Positions 16,095 to 25,392 of a stretch of 54,672 nt of DNA are shown here, piece by piece. Source of the DNA: Pacificibacter marinus (lineage in GTDB: Bacteria; Pseudomonadota; Alphaproteobacteria; Rhodobacterales; Rhodobacteraceae); the NCBI RefSeq assembly GCF_018860505.1, contig NZ_JAHKPU010000038.1, positions 1 through 54,672 on the forward strand. The letters are read 5' to 3'. Positions within the stretch are counted from its first letter, which is position 1. Every line of letters begins with the position of its first letter. A program made the position numbers and the translations under genes. A model generated the notes under the pieces. It was not told where the DNA came from, made no database searches, and saw only the letters and a list, made by a program, of their open reading frames with translations.

Positions 16095-17534
16095 ATGAAG
16101 AAACTATTCTTAACCGCAGCGTTGCTGTCGAGTGCATCCATGGCCCATGCGACCTGTGCGCCGGATTACTCGGGCGTGACGTTGACGATATCAACGCAAA
16201 ACGGCCCGTTTATTGCGTCCCCTTTGCAGACAGCTGCGGAGAGCTGGGAGGCAAAGACCTGTGGCAAAGTTGATTTGGTTGAGTTTCCGTTTTCCGAACT
16301 GTACCCCAAATTCCTCACCGCGATGAGCCAAAAAACCGGCGATTTTGACGTGATTGGTTTCATTCCCGCATGGTTGCCTGATTTCTCAACATTCTTGTCA
16401 TCGATGCCCACTGAAATGCAATCAGGGCCAGCATGGGAAGACATTCACCCTGTTTACCGTGAACGTCTGATGTCATGGGGGGGCGAGGTCAAGTCCGCGA
16501 CGATGGACGGCGATATGCACATGCTGAACTACCGCGCCGATCTGTTTGAAGATGCAGATAATATGGCCGCGTTCAAAGAAAAATACGGTTACGACTTAGC
16601 AGCCCCCGTAACGTGGGACCAGTATTATGACATTGCCGAGTTTTTCACGGCCAGTGATGCGGTCGACTATGGCACGGCTGAGGCCTATCGCCGTGGCGGT
16701 CAACAGTTCTGGTACTTCTTCAGCCATGCGGCCAGCTACACCAATCATCCAGATCAACCGGGCTCTATGTTCTTTGATCCTGAGACAATGGATGCGCAAA
16801 TCAACAACGCAGGGTGGCTTAAAGCGCTGGAAGATTACAAACGCGGGTTGGACTTCAATCCCCCAGGTGCGTTGAACAACGGGTCAGGCGATGTGCGTCC
16901 ACTTTATGCCGGTGGATCACTTGCGATGAACATCGACTGGGCGGATTCTGGCGTCATGGGGGCCACAGAAGGTACGATCAAAGGCAATGTGCGCACAGCC
17001 GTTTTGCCGGGGTCAAACAAAATTTGGAACAGCAAAACCAACCAATGGGATATGTTTGATGATGTTGTTGCCTCGCCGTTCCTTGCCTTTGGTGGCTGGC
17101 AGTTGGCCGTACCAGCAGACAGCAAAAACTCAGAAGCCGCATGGTCTTTCGTGCAAGAAGTCACAAGCCCCGAAGTCTCTGGTCAAGCGATTGTCACAGG
17201 CAACACCGGCGTGAACCCCTACCGGTTTAGCCACTACGAGAACCTCGAAAACTGGTCCTCTATTTTCACACCTGAAGAAGCTGCAAGCTACCTCGGCGCA
17301 CAGCGTGCCTCGCTTGATGCACCGAACGTTGCTCTGGATTTGCGTCTGCCTGGGTTCTTCTCTTACACTGAAATCTTAGAGATTGAGCTCAGCAAAGCGC
17401 TTTCAGGACAAGTTGAGCCCCAAGTTGCCTTGGATGCTATTGCCGCAGAATGGGATAAGTTGACTGATGATTTCGGTCGCGAAAACCAACTCGCGGCCTA
17501 CCGCGCCTCCATGGGCCTCCCCGCCTTGAACTAG
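16095..17534 (+). CDS. Extracellular sugar-binding protein, CUT1 type
   Basis: 479 residues of SBP_bac_1 type with a signal peptide (LFLTAALLSSASMAHA) and two Cys early in the mature chain (CAPDYSG and KTCGKVD) that may form a disulfide. ATG 16095 follows AGGGAGGAAACAAC; an upstream in-frame start at 16047 lies inside the previous gene. It delivers the sugar to the permease pair at 14175-16066. A strong hairpin follows it before the ATPase gene, a pattern seen after three other binding-protein genes here. Confidence 0.92.
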   Translation: MKKLFLTAALLSSASMAHATCAPDYSGVTLTISTQNGPFIASPLQTAAESWEAKTCGKVDLVEFPFSELYPKFLTAMSQKTGDFDVIGFIPAWLPDFSTFLSSMPTEMQSGPAWEDIHPVYRERLMSWGGEVKSATMDGDMHMLNYRADLFEDADNMAAFKEKYGYDLAAPVTWDQYYDIAEFFTASDAVDYGTAEAYRRGGQQFWYFFSHAASYTNHPDQPGSMFFDPETMDAQINNAGWLKALEDYKRGLDFNPPGALNNGSGDVRPLYAGGSLAMNIDWADSGVMGATEGTIKGNVRTAVLPGSNKIWNSKTNQWDMFDDVVASPFLAFGGWQLAVPADSKNSEAAWSFVQEVTSPEVSGQAIVTGNTGVNPYRFSHYENLENWSSIFTPEEAASYLGAQRASLDAPNVALDLRLPGFFSYTEILEIELSKALSGQVEPQVALDAIAAEWDKLTDDFGRENQLAAYRASMGLPALN

Positions 17535-17541
17535 GGCTTAG

Positions 17542-17569
17542 CGGTGGCCAAGAATAACCTTGGCCACCG
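17542..17569 (+). promoter_or_regulatory. Intercistronic hairpin after the binding-protein gene
   Basis: CGGTGGCCAAG and CTTGGCCACCG form a perfect 11-bp stem with a 6-nt loop between the binding-protein stop and the ATPase start. No long T run follows, so it is more likely an mRNA-stabilising or partly terminating structure that raises binding-protein expression over downstream genes. Confidence 0.75.
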
Positions 17570-17610
17570 TATCATCTATTTGCACCGATATTATCACTTA
17601 GGACACTCCC

Positions 17611-18678
17611 ATGGCCGATCCACATGTCACGCTTCGCTCCATCACCAAATCATTCGGGGCAGTGCAAGTCATTCCGCCACTTGATTTGGAAATTCGCCAC
17701 GGTGAGTTTATCGTTCTCGTTGGCCCCTCGGGCTGTGGCAAAACGACGACGTTACGCATGCTGGCTGGGCTTGAAACGGTCACAAGCGGCGCGATCACCA
17801 TTGGCGATGTCGATGTCACAGCCACACCACCCGGCGAACGCGATTGCGCAATGGTGTTTCAAAACTATGCTTTATATCCGCATATGAGCGTGCGCAACAA
17901 CATCGGTTATGCGATGAAAGTACACGGCGCCACGCCGGATGAAATCAACGAACGTGTATCTGAGGCAGCGGATCTGTTAGGGTTAGAACCCTATTTGGAT
18001 CGCAAGCCGAAAAATCTGTCTGGTGGTCAACGCCAGCGCGTCGCAATCGGGCGCGCGCTTGTGCGCCATCCGCAGGTCTTTTTGTTTGATGAACCACTAT
18101 CCAACCTTGATGCAAAGCTGCGGGTAGAGATGCGCACTGAAATTAAGTTGCTGCAAAAACGGCTTGGCACGACAGCGGTCTACGTGACCCATGATCAGAT
18201 CGAAGCCATGACAATGGCCGACCGCGTGGTCGTGATGCGTGCAGGCATCATTGAACAAGCGGCCGCCCCCATAGAATTATATGAACGCCCAGCAAATAAA
18301 TTTGTCGCGAATTTCATCGGCTCACCTGCGATGAATTTCTTTGATGCCGAAATCAAGGATGGCGCTGTTTTGATTGCAGGGCAGTCCCTAACCCTGCCCA
18401 AAGAACGGTTCGAGACGCTTGGAAATCGATCCAAAGTGATCTTTGGGATACGCCCTGAGCACATGCGGTCCTCGGATCACGCTGTTGATTTAACCTTGGT
18501 GCCAGAGGCCTTGGAACCCCTCGGTGCGCACACGTTGGTCTTGGGCCGCTTGGGATCAGACAAAATAACCGCGCAGGTCGACCCAAGGTTTCCCGTCGAG
18601 ATTGGCCGTCCCTGTACTGTGAAAGTAGACATGAATATGGTGCATTTCTTTGACCCTGAAACGGAAGTTCGTCTGTGA
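17611..18678 (+). CDS. CUT1 ABC transporter ATP-binding protein (UgpC/MalK type)
   Basis: 355 residues: NBD with Walker A GPSGCGKTTT, Q-loop QNYALYPHMSV, signature LSGGQRQRVAIGRAL, Walker B VFLFDEPLSNLDAKLR and switch His in YVTHDQIEAM, then a C-terminal MalK-type OB-fold regulatory domain (from about residue 235). It powers the transporter encoded at 14175-17534. Its TGA overlaps the ATG of the kinase gene. Confidence 0.94.
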   Translation: MADPHVTLRSITKSFGAVQVIPPLDLEIRHGEFIVLVGPSGCGKTTTLRMLAGLETVTSGAITIGDVDVTATPPGERDCAMVFQNYALYPHMSVRNNIGYAMKVHGATPDEINERVSEAADLLGLEPYLDRKPKNLSGGQRQRVAIGRALVRHPQVFLFDEPLSNLDAKLRVEMRTEIKLLQKRLGTTAVYVTHDQIEAMTMADRVVVMRAGIIEQAAAPIELYERPANKFVANFIGSPAMNFFDAEIKDGAVLIAGQSLTLPKERFETLGNRSKVIFGIRPEHMRSSDHAVDLTLVPEALEPLGAHTLVLGRLGSDKITAQVDPRFPVEIGRPCTVKVDMNMVHFFDPETEVRL

Positions 18679-20168
18679 TGCTTGATCTTTATCTTGCGGT
18701 GGATGTTGGAACAGGTGGACTGCGATCAGCTCTGTTGGACGCGCACGGTAAAATTCTGGCCTATAGTCACAAAGAACACGACCAAATCGTGCCCCAATTC
18801 GGCTGGTCCGAACAGCGCCCGATGGATTGGTGGCAGGGTACATTAGACACTATTCACGACGTTTTGGCCAAAGTTGACGATGCCTCGCACCGGATTGCAG
18901 CAATCTGTTGCTGTGGTCAAATGCATGGCACCGTATTGATCGACGACGACGGACAGTTGACGCGCGACACCGTGCCCTTGTGGAATGACAAACGCAGCAT
19001 GCCGCAGGTCGAAGCGATGCGACAAGCGTTAAGCCAAAACGACGCGTTGGAACGCACCGCGAATATCCCCTCGCCCGCTTGGCCTGCCAGCAAGCTTGCA
19101 TGGATCGCCGCCAATGATCCCGAAGCATTTGCGCGGTCGACCACCGTTTTGATGCCCAAAGACTGGATCAATTTCAAACTCACAGGACGCCGCGCACAAG
19201 ATACCAGCGAAGCCTCGTTGAGTTTTTTGATGGACCGCCACACGCGCATGTGGTCGCCCGAGATGTGCAAAATCGCTGGTGTGCCTTTTGGCATGATGCC
19301 CGACTTGCTTAAACCCGTAGATATTCTTGGCACGTTGCAAGCCGAAGTGGCCGCGCATCTTGGGCTGGACCCGTCCATTCCTGTTCTCGTGGGGGCGGGT
19401 GATTACCCTATGGCTTTGACAGGGTCGGGCATTTGTGAGGCGGGCCTTGGATCAGATGTCACGGGCACCTCCACCATCATCACCTTGATGCACGAAACCC
19501 CTGTTTTGAACGCCGAAGTGTCGAACCTGTTGTCCGCTAGCGGTATTTGGGGGTCTTTCACGCTTTTGGATGCGGGCGGAGATGCCGTGCGTTGGGCCCG
19601 CCGTGTGTTCCATGAAAACGGGCGCAGCTATGAGGATGTCGCGCAAAAAGCCACGGAAGCTTCTGTGGGATCGCAAAATCTGTTTTTCCTGCCCTATCTG
19701 TCAGGCGAACGCTTTGGCGCACACAGCAATTCACGCGCGCAATTCTTTGGGCTGACCGCCTCGCATGAACTTGGCGATTTGCACCGCTCTGTTTTAGAAG
19801 GCGTGGCCTTTTCAGTGCGGCAGAAACTTGGCTCGCTACAAGGCAGCCATGGCCGGCCAGACCGTATCGTGGCCGCAAGTGGTGGCGCAAAAAGTGAGCT
19901 TTGGTTGCAAATCAAGGCTAGCATGTATGACGTGCCCTATTTGGTGCCAACCGAGCTGGAATGCGGACTTGTCGGCGCTGCGATGTTGATGGCCGAGGCC
20001 ACGGGGGACGTCGCAGGGCCTAAAGAGGCCGCCGCAAAAATGGTCAGCTACTCAAAAGAAATTTTGCCTGACCCACGTTGGGTAGAACACTACAACCGGA
20101 TGATGCCAATCTATACGCGCCTCTATGAAACATCCAAGGCCTTCTACGACGACCTAGACGCGCTTTGA
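18678..20168 (+). CDS. FGGY-family carbohydrate kinase (xylulokinase-like)
   Basis: 496 residues of the FGGY sugar-kinase family: an N-terminal ATPase lobe with DVGTGGLRSALLD, a Gln-Met-His substrate loop (CCGQMHGT) as in xylulokinases, the PSPAWPASKLAWI signature, the catalytic-base region GAGDYPMALTGSG and a C-terminal ASGGAKSELW nucleotide loop. ATG 18678 overlaps the ATPase stop (TGATG). It probably phosphorylates the sugar imported by the preceding transporter. Xylulose is the nearest textbook substrate, but no xylose isomerase or other pentose gene is nearby, so another ketose or polyol is quite possible. Confidence 0.88.
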   Translation: MLDLYLAVDVGTGGLRSALLDAHGKILAYSHKEHDQIVPQFGWSEQRPMDWWQGTLDTIHDVLAKVDDASHRIAAICCCGQMHGTVLIDDDGQLTRDTVPLWNDKRSMPQVEAMRQALSQNDALERTANIPSPAWPASKLAWIAANDPEAFARSTTVLMPKDWINFKLTGRRAQDTSEASLSFLMDRHTRMWSPEMCKIAGVPFGMMPDLLKPVDILGTLQAEVAAHLGLDPSIPVLVGAGDYPMALTGSGICEAGLGSDVTGTSTIITLMHETPVLNAEVSNLLSASGIWGSFTLLDAGGDAVRWARRVFHENGRSYEDVAQKATEASVGSQNLFFLPYLSGERFGAHSNSRAQFFGLTASHELGDLHRSVLEGVAFSVRQKLGSLQGSHGRPDRIVAASGGAKSELWLQIKASMYDVPYLVPTELECGLVGAAMLMAEATGDVAGPKEAAAKMVSYSKEILPDPRWVEHYNRMMPIYTRLYETSKAFYDDLDAL

Positions 20169-20218
20169 CATATCCCTCTCAATCACACTTTACATCTTAT
20201 CCGCCTCGGGAGCACACA

Positions 20219-21043
20219 ATGAAAAACGCAATCAAACTCAATGATGGACACAGCCTTCCACGTCTCGGACTTGGTGTCTGGCAAATTCCAAACGACGACA
20301 CTGCGGGAGTCGTATCAACGGCCATCAACGCTGGCTATCGCCTGATCGATGGCGCGTTCATTTATGGCAATGAAGAGGGCATGGGCAAAGGCATCGTGCA
20401 ATCCGATGTTGCGCGCGACGCGTTGTTCGTGACCTCAAAAGTGTGGAACAGCGAACAGGGTTACGACAAAGCCCGCCGCGCCATTGAGGACAGTCTCAAA
20501 CGCATTGGTCTTGAGTATCTCAACATGTGTCTGATCCATTGGCCCTGCCCCGTCAAAGACCAATATGTCGACACATGGAAAGCCCTGATTGCGGCACAAA
20601 AAGACGGGCAAATCCGTTCGATTGGGGTGTCAAATTTCAACCCTGATCATCTGGATCGCATTATTGGTGAAACAGGTGTTTCCCCCGTTGTGAACCAAAT
20701 CGAAGTGAACCCGCGCTTGATCCAAGAAAAGATGCGCGCGGAAAATAAATCGCGCAATATCGTTACGCAATCATGGACACCCATGGGACAACTTGCTTCG
20801 TTTGGCGCGCCCGCCATTGTGGATATTTGCAACCGCCTAGAGCGCACACCCGCTCAAGTGATCTTGCGTTGGCATTTGCAACTGGGCGCATCGGTCATTC
20901 CACGGTCTACCGAGGTTGCGCATCTGACAGAAAACCTAGCCGCAGCTGACTTTGAGCTGTCGGATAAAGACATGGCAGCCATTTCTGCGCTTGATGAAGG
21001 CCAGCGGTGCGGCCCTGATCCTGTGGCGTTCGAAGACGAATAA
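20219..21043 (+). CDS. Aldo/keto reductase (2,5-diketo-D-gluconate reductase-like)
   Basis: 274 residues of the AKR5-type group with the full catalytic tetrad Asp44, Tyr49, Lys74, His107 (RLIDGAFIYG, FVTSKVWN, LIHWPCP) and the cofactor loop VIPRSTEVAHL. It uses NADPH to reduce an aldehyde or ketone group of a sugar or sugar acid. ATG 20219 follows CTCGGGAGC; a frame opening at 20165 is judged too long. It belongs to the kinase operon. Together with the divergent aldolase and dehydrogenase genes it suggests redox processing of a keto-sugar acid. Confidence 0.9.
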   Translation: MKNAIKLNDGHSLPRLGLGVWQIPNDDTAGVVSTAINAGYRLIDGAFIYGNEEGMGKGIVQSDVARDALFVTSKVWNSEQGYDKARRAIEDSLKRIGLEYLNMCLIHWPCPVKDQYVDTWKALIAAQKDGQIRSIGVSNFNPDHLDRIIGETGVSPVVNQIEVNPRLIQEKMRAENKSRNIVTQSWTPMGQLASFGAPAIVDICNRLERTPAQVILRWHLQLGASVIPRSTEVAHLTENLAAADFELSDKDMAAISALDEGQRCGPDPVAFEDE

Positions 21044-21131
21044 GAGCGCACTTGCATCGGGGTGACTTGCACGCACCAAAGTCTTAAAGCTCAGGTATAG
21101 AAACGGAACTGGTAACGATGTTGGATCAAAT

Positions 21132-21995
21132 ATGCTGAATGACGCCCCGAATGTCTTGGAAGTGATTTCCAAAACGATAGACACTTTGCGTAAATCCGAC
21201 AGAAAAGTCGCAGAGGTCATTTTGGCAAATCCCAGTGCCGCGACCCAGTTCAAGCTGGCCGAGCTTGCGCGTCTGGCAGAAGTGAGCGAGCCAACCGTTG
21301 TGCGGTTTTGCAATGCGGTTGGCTGTAGCGGCTATCAAGATTTCAAAATTCGTCTGGCTGGCTCATTGGCCTTTGGCCTGCCCAGCGCCCATGCCGAAAT
21401 TGGCGAAGACGATACACTGCCCTCTGTGATTTCCAAGCTGTTTGATTTTAACCTGTCCAGCCTTGATTGGGTCAGAAGCAAACTGCAACATGATGCATTG
21501 GCAGAGGCTGCGGAGGCTATTCTCACCGCAAAAAGCCTGCATTTTGTGGGGTTTGGGGCCTCGTCTATTGTTGCCATGGATGCACAGCAAAAGTTCCCGT
21601 TGTTTGGTGTGCAGTGTCAGGCCACAGTTGACTTTCACCAAATGCTGATCGAAGCCGCGATGATGGGTGAAGGCGATATCCTTGTGGCGATTTCCAACTC
21701 TGGAACCACCCGCGAAGTCGCGCAATGCGTGAAACTTGCCCGCGAACAAGGAGCCCTGACCATCGGCTTAACGGGGCAAGAAAGCCCGATTTCGCGCTAC
21801 TGCGACATCAACATCCTGATTGAAACGCTTGAGAATACAGACCTCTACACCCCAACCATTTCACGGGTCGCAGCCCTTGTGGTGATTGATATTCTATCGA
21901 CCTATGTTGCGCTGCGACGCTCCCCAGAACACCGAGCGAAAATCGCCGAAATGAAACGGGTGCTCAGCGAGTTTAGATCCTCTGGCATATTGTAA
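21132..21995 (+). CDS. RpiR/HexR-family transcriptional regulator (HTH + SIS)
   Basis: 287 residues: an N-terminal HTH_6 domain (about 10-80, with SEPTVVRFCNAVGCSGYQDFKIRLA) and a SIS phosphosugar-binding domain (about 115-260, with FVGFGASSIVAMDAQQKF and ISNSGTTREV). HexR-type members bind KDPG and control Entner-Doudoroff genes. A KDPG-type aldolase is encoded in the divergent operon and two HexR-like pseudo-palindromes lie between the operons, so this protein is the likely local regulator. The effector is inferred. Confidence 0.9.
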   Translation: MLNDAPNVLEVISKTIDTLRKSDRKVAEVILANPSAATQFKLAELARLAEVSEPTVVRFCNAVGCSGYQDFKIRLAGSLAFGLPSAHAEIGEDDTLPSVISKLFDFNLSSLDWVRSKLQHDALAEAAEAILTAKSLHFVGFGASSIVAMDAQQKFPLFGVQCQATVDFHQMLIEAAMMGEGDILVAISNSGTTREVAQCVKLAREQGALTIGLTGQESPISRYCDINILIETLENTDLYTPTISRVAALVVIDILSTYVALRRSPEHRAKIAEMKRVLSEFRSSGIL

Positions 21996-22057
21996 CGGGA
22001 TGATCCGGCGGTTTTGTCCAAAAGGGAATGTGCAAATTTTGCGTTAGGAGCATCACT

Positions 22058-22771
22058 GTGAAACGCCTGCTGATTATAGATGACGACGCCGAAATCGTGT
22101 CTTTACTGCAAGCGTTTTTTGAACGCCAAGGCATCGATGTGTCCACAGGCGCATCAGGCGAAGACATGTGGAGCGTCCTTGAGACGACCGAGATTGATCT
22201 GATCATTCTAGATGTTCTCTTGCCTGGGGCTGATGGCATTTCGCTGTGTCGCGAGCTGCGCACGCAATCCGACATTCCGATCATTATGTTGACGGCGCTC
22301 GACGGGGAAACCGACCGTGTCGTTGGTTTAGAGGTGGGTGCCGATGACTATCTGGCCAAGCCCTTTAGCCCCCGCGAATTGCTGGCGCGTGTCCGTGCCA
22401 TCATGCGGCGGATCGATGGCGGTCTGCGAGCCACCCAAAGCAACACCCCAGCGGCTTTCACCTTCAACGGGTTTCGTCTTGATATTCGCCGTCGAGAGCT
22501 GCGCACCCCTGACAATGCTGTCGTCCATCTAAGCCGCACAGAGTTTGGGCTGTTGAATATCTTCATGCACCGCCCCTCTGAGGCCATTGATCGCAACACC
22601 CTGTCCGAAGAATTGCGGGGCCATGAGTTAGAAGCCTTTGACCGTTCCATCGATCTGCATGTCAGCCGATTGAGAAGCAAAATCGGGCCGCTTTTAGGCG
22701 ACGAATGCTTTATCAAAACCGTGCGCGGGACGGGGTATATGTTCACCCTTGATGTCGAAAAGGCACTGTGA
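22058..22771 (+). CDS. OmpR-family response regulator (GltR-like context)
   Basis: 237 residues: a receiver domain with acidic pocket DDD (8-10), phospho-acceptor Asp52 in LIILDVLLPG, Thr79 and Lys101, then a winged-helix Trans_reg_C domain (about 135-230, ending TVRGTGYMF). GTG 22058 follows TTAGGAGC and removes ten non-conserved residues of a longer frame. It overlaps the kinase gene (TGATG). Convergent with a glucose-type ABC transporter, as in the pseudomonad GltR/GtrS with gtsABCD arrangement, so it may control that transporter. Confidence 0.92.
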   Translation: MKRLLIIDDDAEIVSLLQAFFERQGIDVSTGASGEDMWSVLETTEIDLIILDVLLPGADGISLCRELRTQSDIPIIMLTALDGETDRVVGLEVGADDYLAKPFSPRELLARVRAIMRRIDGGLRATQSNTPAAFTFNGFRLDIRRRELRTPDNAVVHLSRTEFGLLNIFMHRPSEAIDRNTLSEELRGHELEAFDRSIDLHVSRLRSKIGPLLGDECFIKTVRGTGYMFTLDVEKAL

Positions 22772-24243
22772 TGCGTCGTAGGGTTTTGACACTTCAATCC
22801 TATGTCATGATGGCGTTGGTGTTGTTTTCTTGCGGTGTGGCCTATCTCGCCATTCAATTGACCATTGAACGCCAAGACGCAAAATTCGCGCAGGTGATCG
22901 CAGCAGGGTTTGGGCCGGAAATGGCCCAGATTGTTGTTTCCCTCAAAGCGGGAAAAACACCCCCAGCAGATCACGCAGGATTTTCATGGCACATCGTCAA
23001 CGGGCACAAGCTTGGCGAGGTGACCCCGCGCAACGGATCAGAGACCCTGTTTCGATTGGCCCCATCAGACATCGCACAAGACTCCCCCCTTTTAGTGCGA
23101 GTCTTTTTGCAAGCCTCTGCTCTTGATGCCGAAAAAAAACCGCCAGATGCGACCTTGGCAGGTCAACTGTCCTATCTGTCAGCGCGGATCGCGACGCTGA
23201 ACACTCAAGGTGTGATGCGGGTGCAAATTTCCACATCTGACTGGGTTGAATTTGCCAGCTCAGATACATGGGCAAATCGCCCCACACCCATCATGACGCT
23301 AATGACGGGCGGGGCTTGGGGGATCGGTCTTTTCATCTGCATGTATCTGGTGAGCCATGCCATTTCTGCGCCCTTTACCCGCATATCAGGTTATGCCAAA
23401 TCATTGTTAAAACTGCCACAAACGCCCCAATTGCGCGCACGGTACGGACCAGCGGAGGCCTGTGACATCTCCGATGCGCTCACCCTTGTGAATCGTGATC
23501 TGGTCAATAGTATCGAAGAGCGCACACAGTTTTTGACCGCTATTTCACATGATCTTCGCACACCTGCGACGCGTATGCAGTTGCGCGTTGAGCTGATCGA
23601 CGACCCTGACATTCGCAGCAAAGTGCTGTCCGATCTCAATGAAATCACCGCCATGATCAACGAAGCTGTAGGTTTTTTGCGAGATGCGGTTGAACAAGAA
23701 CCCGTTGAAGACATTATGATTCTCACATTTATAGAAAGCATCTGCGACGACTATGCCGATATAGGCAAACACGTCACGTTTGAAAAACCCGCCCCCTTGA
23801 CGGTGAAATCACGCGGCACGATATTTGCCCCGCAGCCGGCGGAATATGACATCGTTTGCACACGCCAAACCACGCTCAGCTGCCAACCCAACAGGCTGAG
23901 ACGGGCCATCAACAATTTGATTGATAATGCGCTCAAGTACGGTGATTTGGCTCGTGTTCGGGTCATAGCTGACGCCAGTACAATTACGGTGCGGATCAAT
24001 GATGTGGGGCCAGGATTGACGCGCGAACAAATGGCCCGCGTGTTCGAGCCCTTCTACCGTGCCGAAGGATCGCGCAACCGGTCCAGCGGCGGCATGGGCC
24101 TTGGGCTATCCCTTGCGAAATCAGTCGTCACAGCCCACGGGGGTCGTATTTCACTGTTCAATCATGATCGCTGCGGGCTTGAGGTGCGCATCACCTTGCC
24201 GCGTCACATTGGGGCGACGGAGATACCCACCGACCCAATATAA
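22771..24243 (+). CDS. Sensor histidine kinase
   Basis: 490 residues: an N-terminal membrane helix (about 10-32), a periplasmic sensor stretch, a second helix (about 170-195), a HAMP linker, a dimerisation/H-box with ISHDLRTPATR (His260) and an HATPase domain with NLIDNALKYG, DVGPGLT and GMGLGLSLA. A segment IFAPQPAEYDIVCT is an unusual insertion before the N box. It phosphorylates the response regulator encoded directly upstream. The signal is unknown; in pseudomonad GtrS the ligand is a ketogluconate-type sugar acid. Confidence 0.92.
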   Translation: MRRRVLTLQSYVMMALVLFSCGVAYLAIQLTIERQDAKFAQVIAAGFGPEMAQIVVSLKAGKTPPADHAGFSWHIVNGHKLGEVTPRNGSETLFRLAPSDIAQDSPLLVRVFLQASALDAEKKPPDATLAGQLSYLSARIATLNTQGVMRVQISTSDWVEFASSDTWANRPTPIMTLMTGGAWGIGLFICMYLVSHAISAPFTRISGYAKSLLKLPQTPQLRARYGPAEACDISDALTLVNRDLVNSIEERTQFLTAISHDLRTPATRMQLRVELIDDPDIRSKVLSDLNEITAMINEAVGFLRDAVEQEPVEDIMILTFIESICDDYADIGKHVTFEKPAPLTVKSRGTIFAPQPAEYDIVCTRQTTLSCQPNRLRRAINNLIDNALKYGDLARVRVIADASTITVRINDVGPGLTREQMARVFEPFYRAEGSRNRSSGGMGLGLSLAKSVVTAHGGRISLFNHDRCGLEVRITLPRHIGATEIPTDPI

Positions 24244-24266
24244 TCACGGATTTCTCAATCTGCGTC

Positions 24267-25388
24267 CTAGATGCGATCTTGTGTTTTGGCATCGAATAGG
24301 CTGGCCTCAATCATGTTGAAATGCACAACAATTTCGTCGCCTGCGGTGCCTGCATGTTTGGGAGGAAAGCGCGCTGTCACCGCCTTTCCCCCTAGGGAAA
24401 TCGTAATCAACGTGTCCGCCCCTGTGGGTTCAACCACATCAACTTGGCAAGTGAATATGTCATCTGGCGCAGCAGCCCCGTTTTGAATGTATCGTGAAAT
24501 ATCCTCTGGGCGCAGACCCAAAATCACCTCATGGCCCAAGTATCGGCTCAGATCCGATGTCTCATAGTCTTTCAGGCTCAGGCAAATATCCCCACCGCGC
24601 GCGTCTGATTGCTGAATGATCAGACCGTATCCGCCAGCGTCATCCACCGTGACAGTCGCAGGAATAAAGTTCATCGCCGGTGCCCCGATAAAACCCGCCA
24701 CAAACATATTCGCGGGCTTGGCATAAATCTCTTGTGGGGGGCCATATTGTTGAATCTCGCCCGCCTTCATCACCGCAACTTGCGTAGCAAGCGTCATGGC
24801 CTCGACTTGGTCATGGGTCACATAAACAATTGTCGCCCCCAAACGCTGATGCAAGCGCTTGATTTCAGTGCGCATTTCCCCACGCAGTTTGGCGTCCAAA
24901 TTTGACAGAGGTTCATCGAACAAAAACACATGTGGATCACGCACCAAGGCGCGCCCCATAGCCACTCGCTGACGTTGTCCGCCAGACAGCTGCGCGGGGC
25001 GACGGTCCAACAGGTTTTCAATCTGCAACAGGCCCGCGACGTGGCTCAGGGCCTTTTCTTGTTCAGCTTTGGGGATCTTGCGGCGTTGCATGCCAAAGGT
25101 GATATTTTTGCCGACAGTCATGTTCGGATAAAGCGCATAGGATTGAAAAACCATCGCGATGTCACGATCTTTAGGATGCACACGATTGACCACACGATCT
25201 GCGATCGACACTTCGCCGCTATCGATGCTTTCAAGCCCTGCGATCATGTTGAGCAATGTTGATTTGCCGCAACCCGATGGCCCAAGAAGCACCAAAAAGT
25301 CGCCATGTTCCAGATCGATATTGATACCGTTCAAAATGACGTTCGCACCATAGCTTTTACGGATGTCTGAGATGTTAAGCGTAGCCAC
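24267..25388 (-). CDS. CUT1 ABC transporter ATP-binding protein (GtsD/UgpC type)
   Basis: 373 residues: Walker A GPSGCGKSTL, Q-loop QSYALYPNMTV, LSGGQRQRVAMGRAL, VFLFDEPLSNLDAKLR, YVTHDQVEAM, and a MalK-like C-terminal domain. It is the last gene of the four-gene - strand transporter operon from 28561 and converges with the two-component genes (23-bp gap). Glucose or mannose uptake is inferred from the binding protein and gene context. Confidence 0.93.
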   Translation of the reverse strand: MATLNISDIRKSYGANVILNGINIDLEHGDFLVLLGPSGCGKSTLLNMIAGLESIDSGEVSIADRVVNRVHPKDRDIAMVFQSYALYPNMTVGKNITFGMQRRKIPKAEQEKALSHVAGLLQIENLLDRRPAQLSGGQRQRVAMGRALVRDPHVFLFDEPLSNLDAKLRGEMRTEIKRLHQRLGATIVYVTHDQVEAMTLATQVAVMKAGEIQQYGPPQEIYAKPANMFVAGFIGAPAMNFIPATVTVDDAGGYGLIIQQSDARGGDICLSLKDYETSDLSRYLGHEVILGLRPEDISRYIQNGAAAPDDIFTCQVDVVEPTGADTLITISLGGKAVTARFPPKHAGTAGDEIVVHFNMIEASLFDAKTQDRI

Positions 25389-25392
25389 GGGA

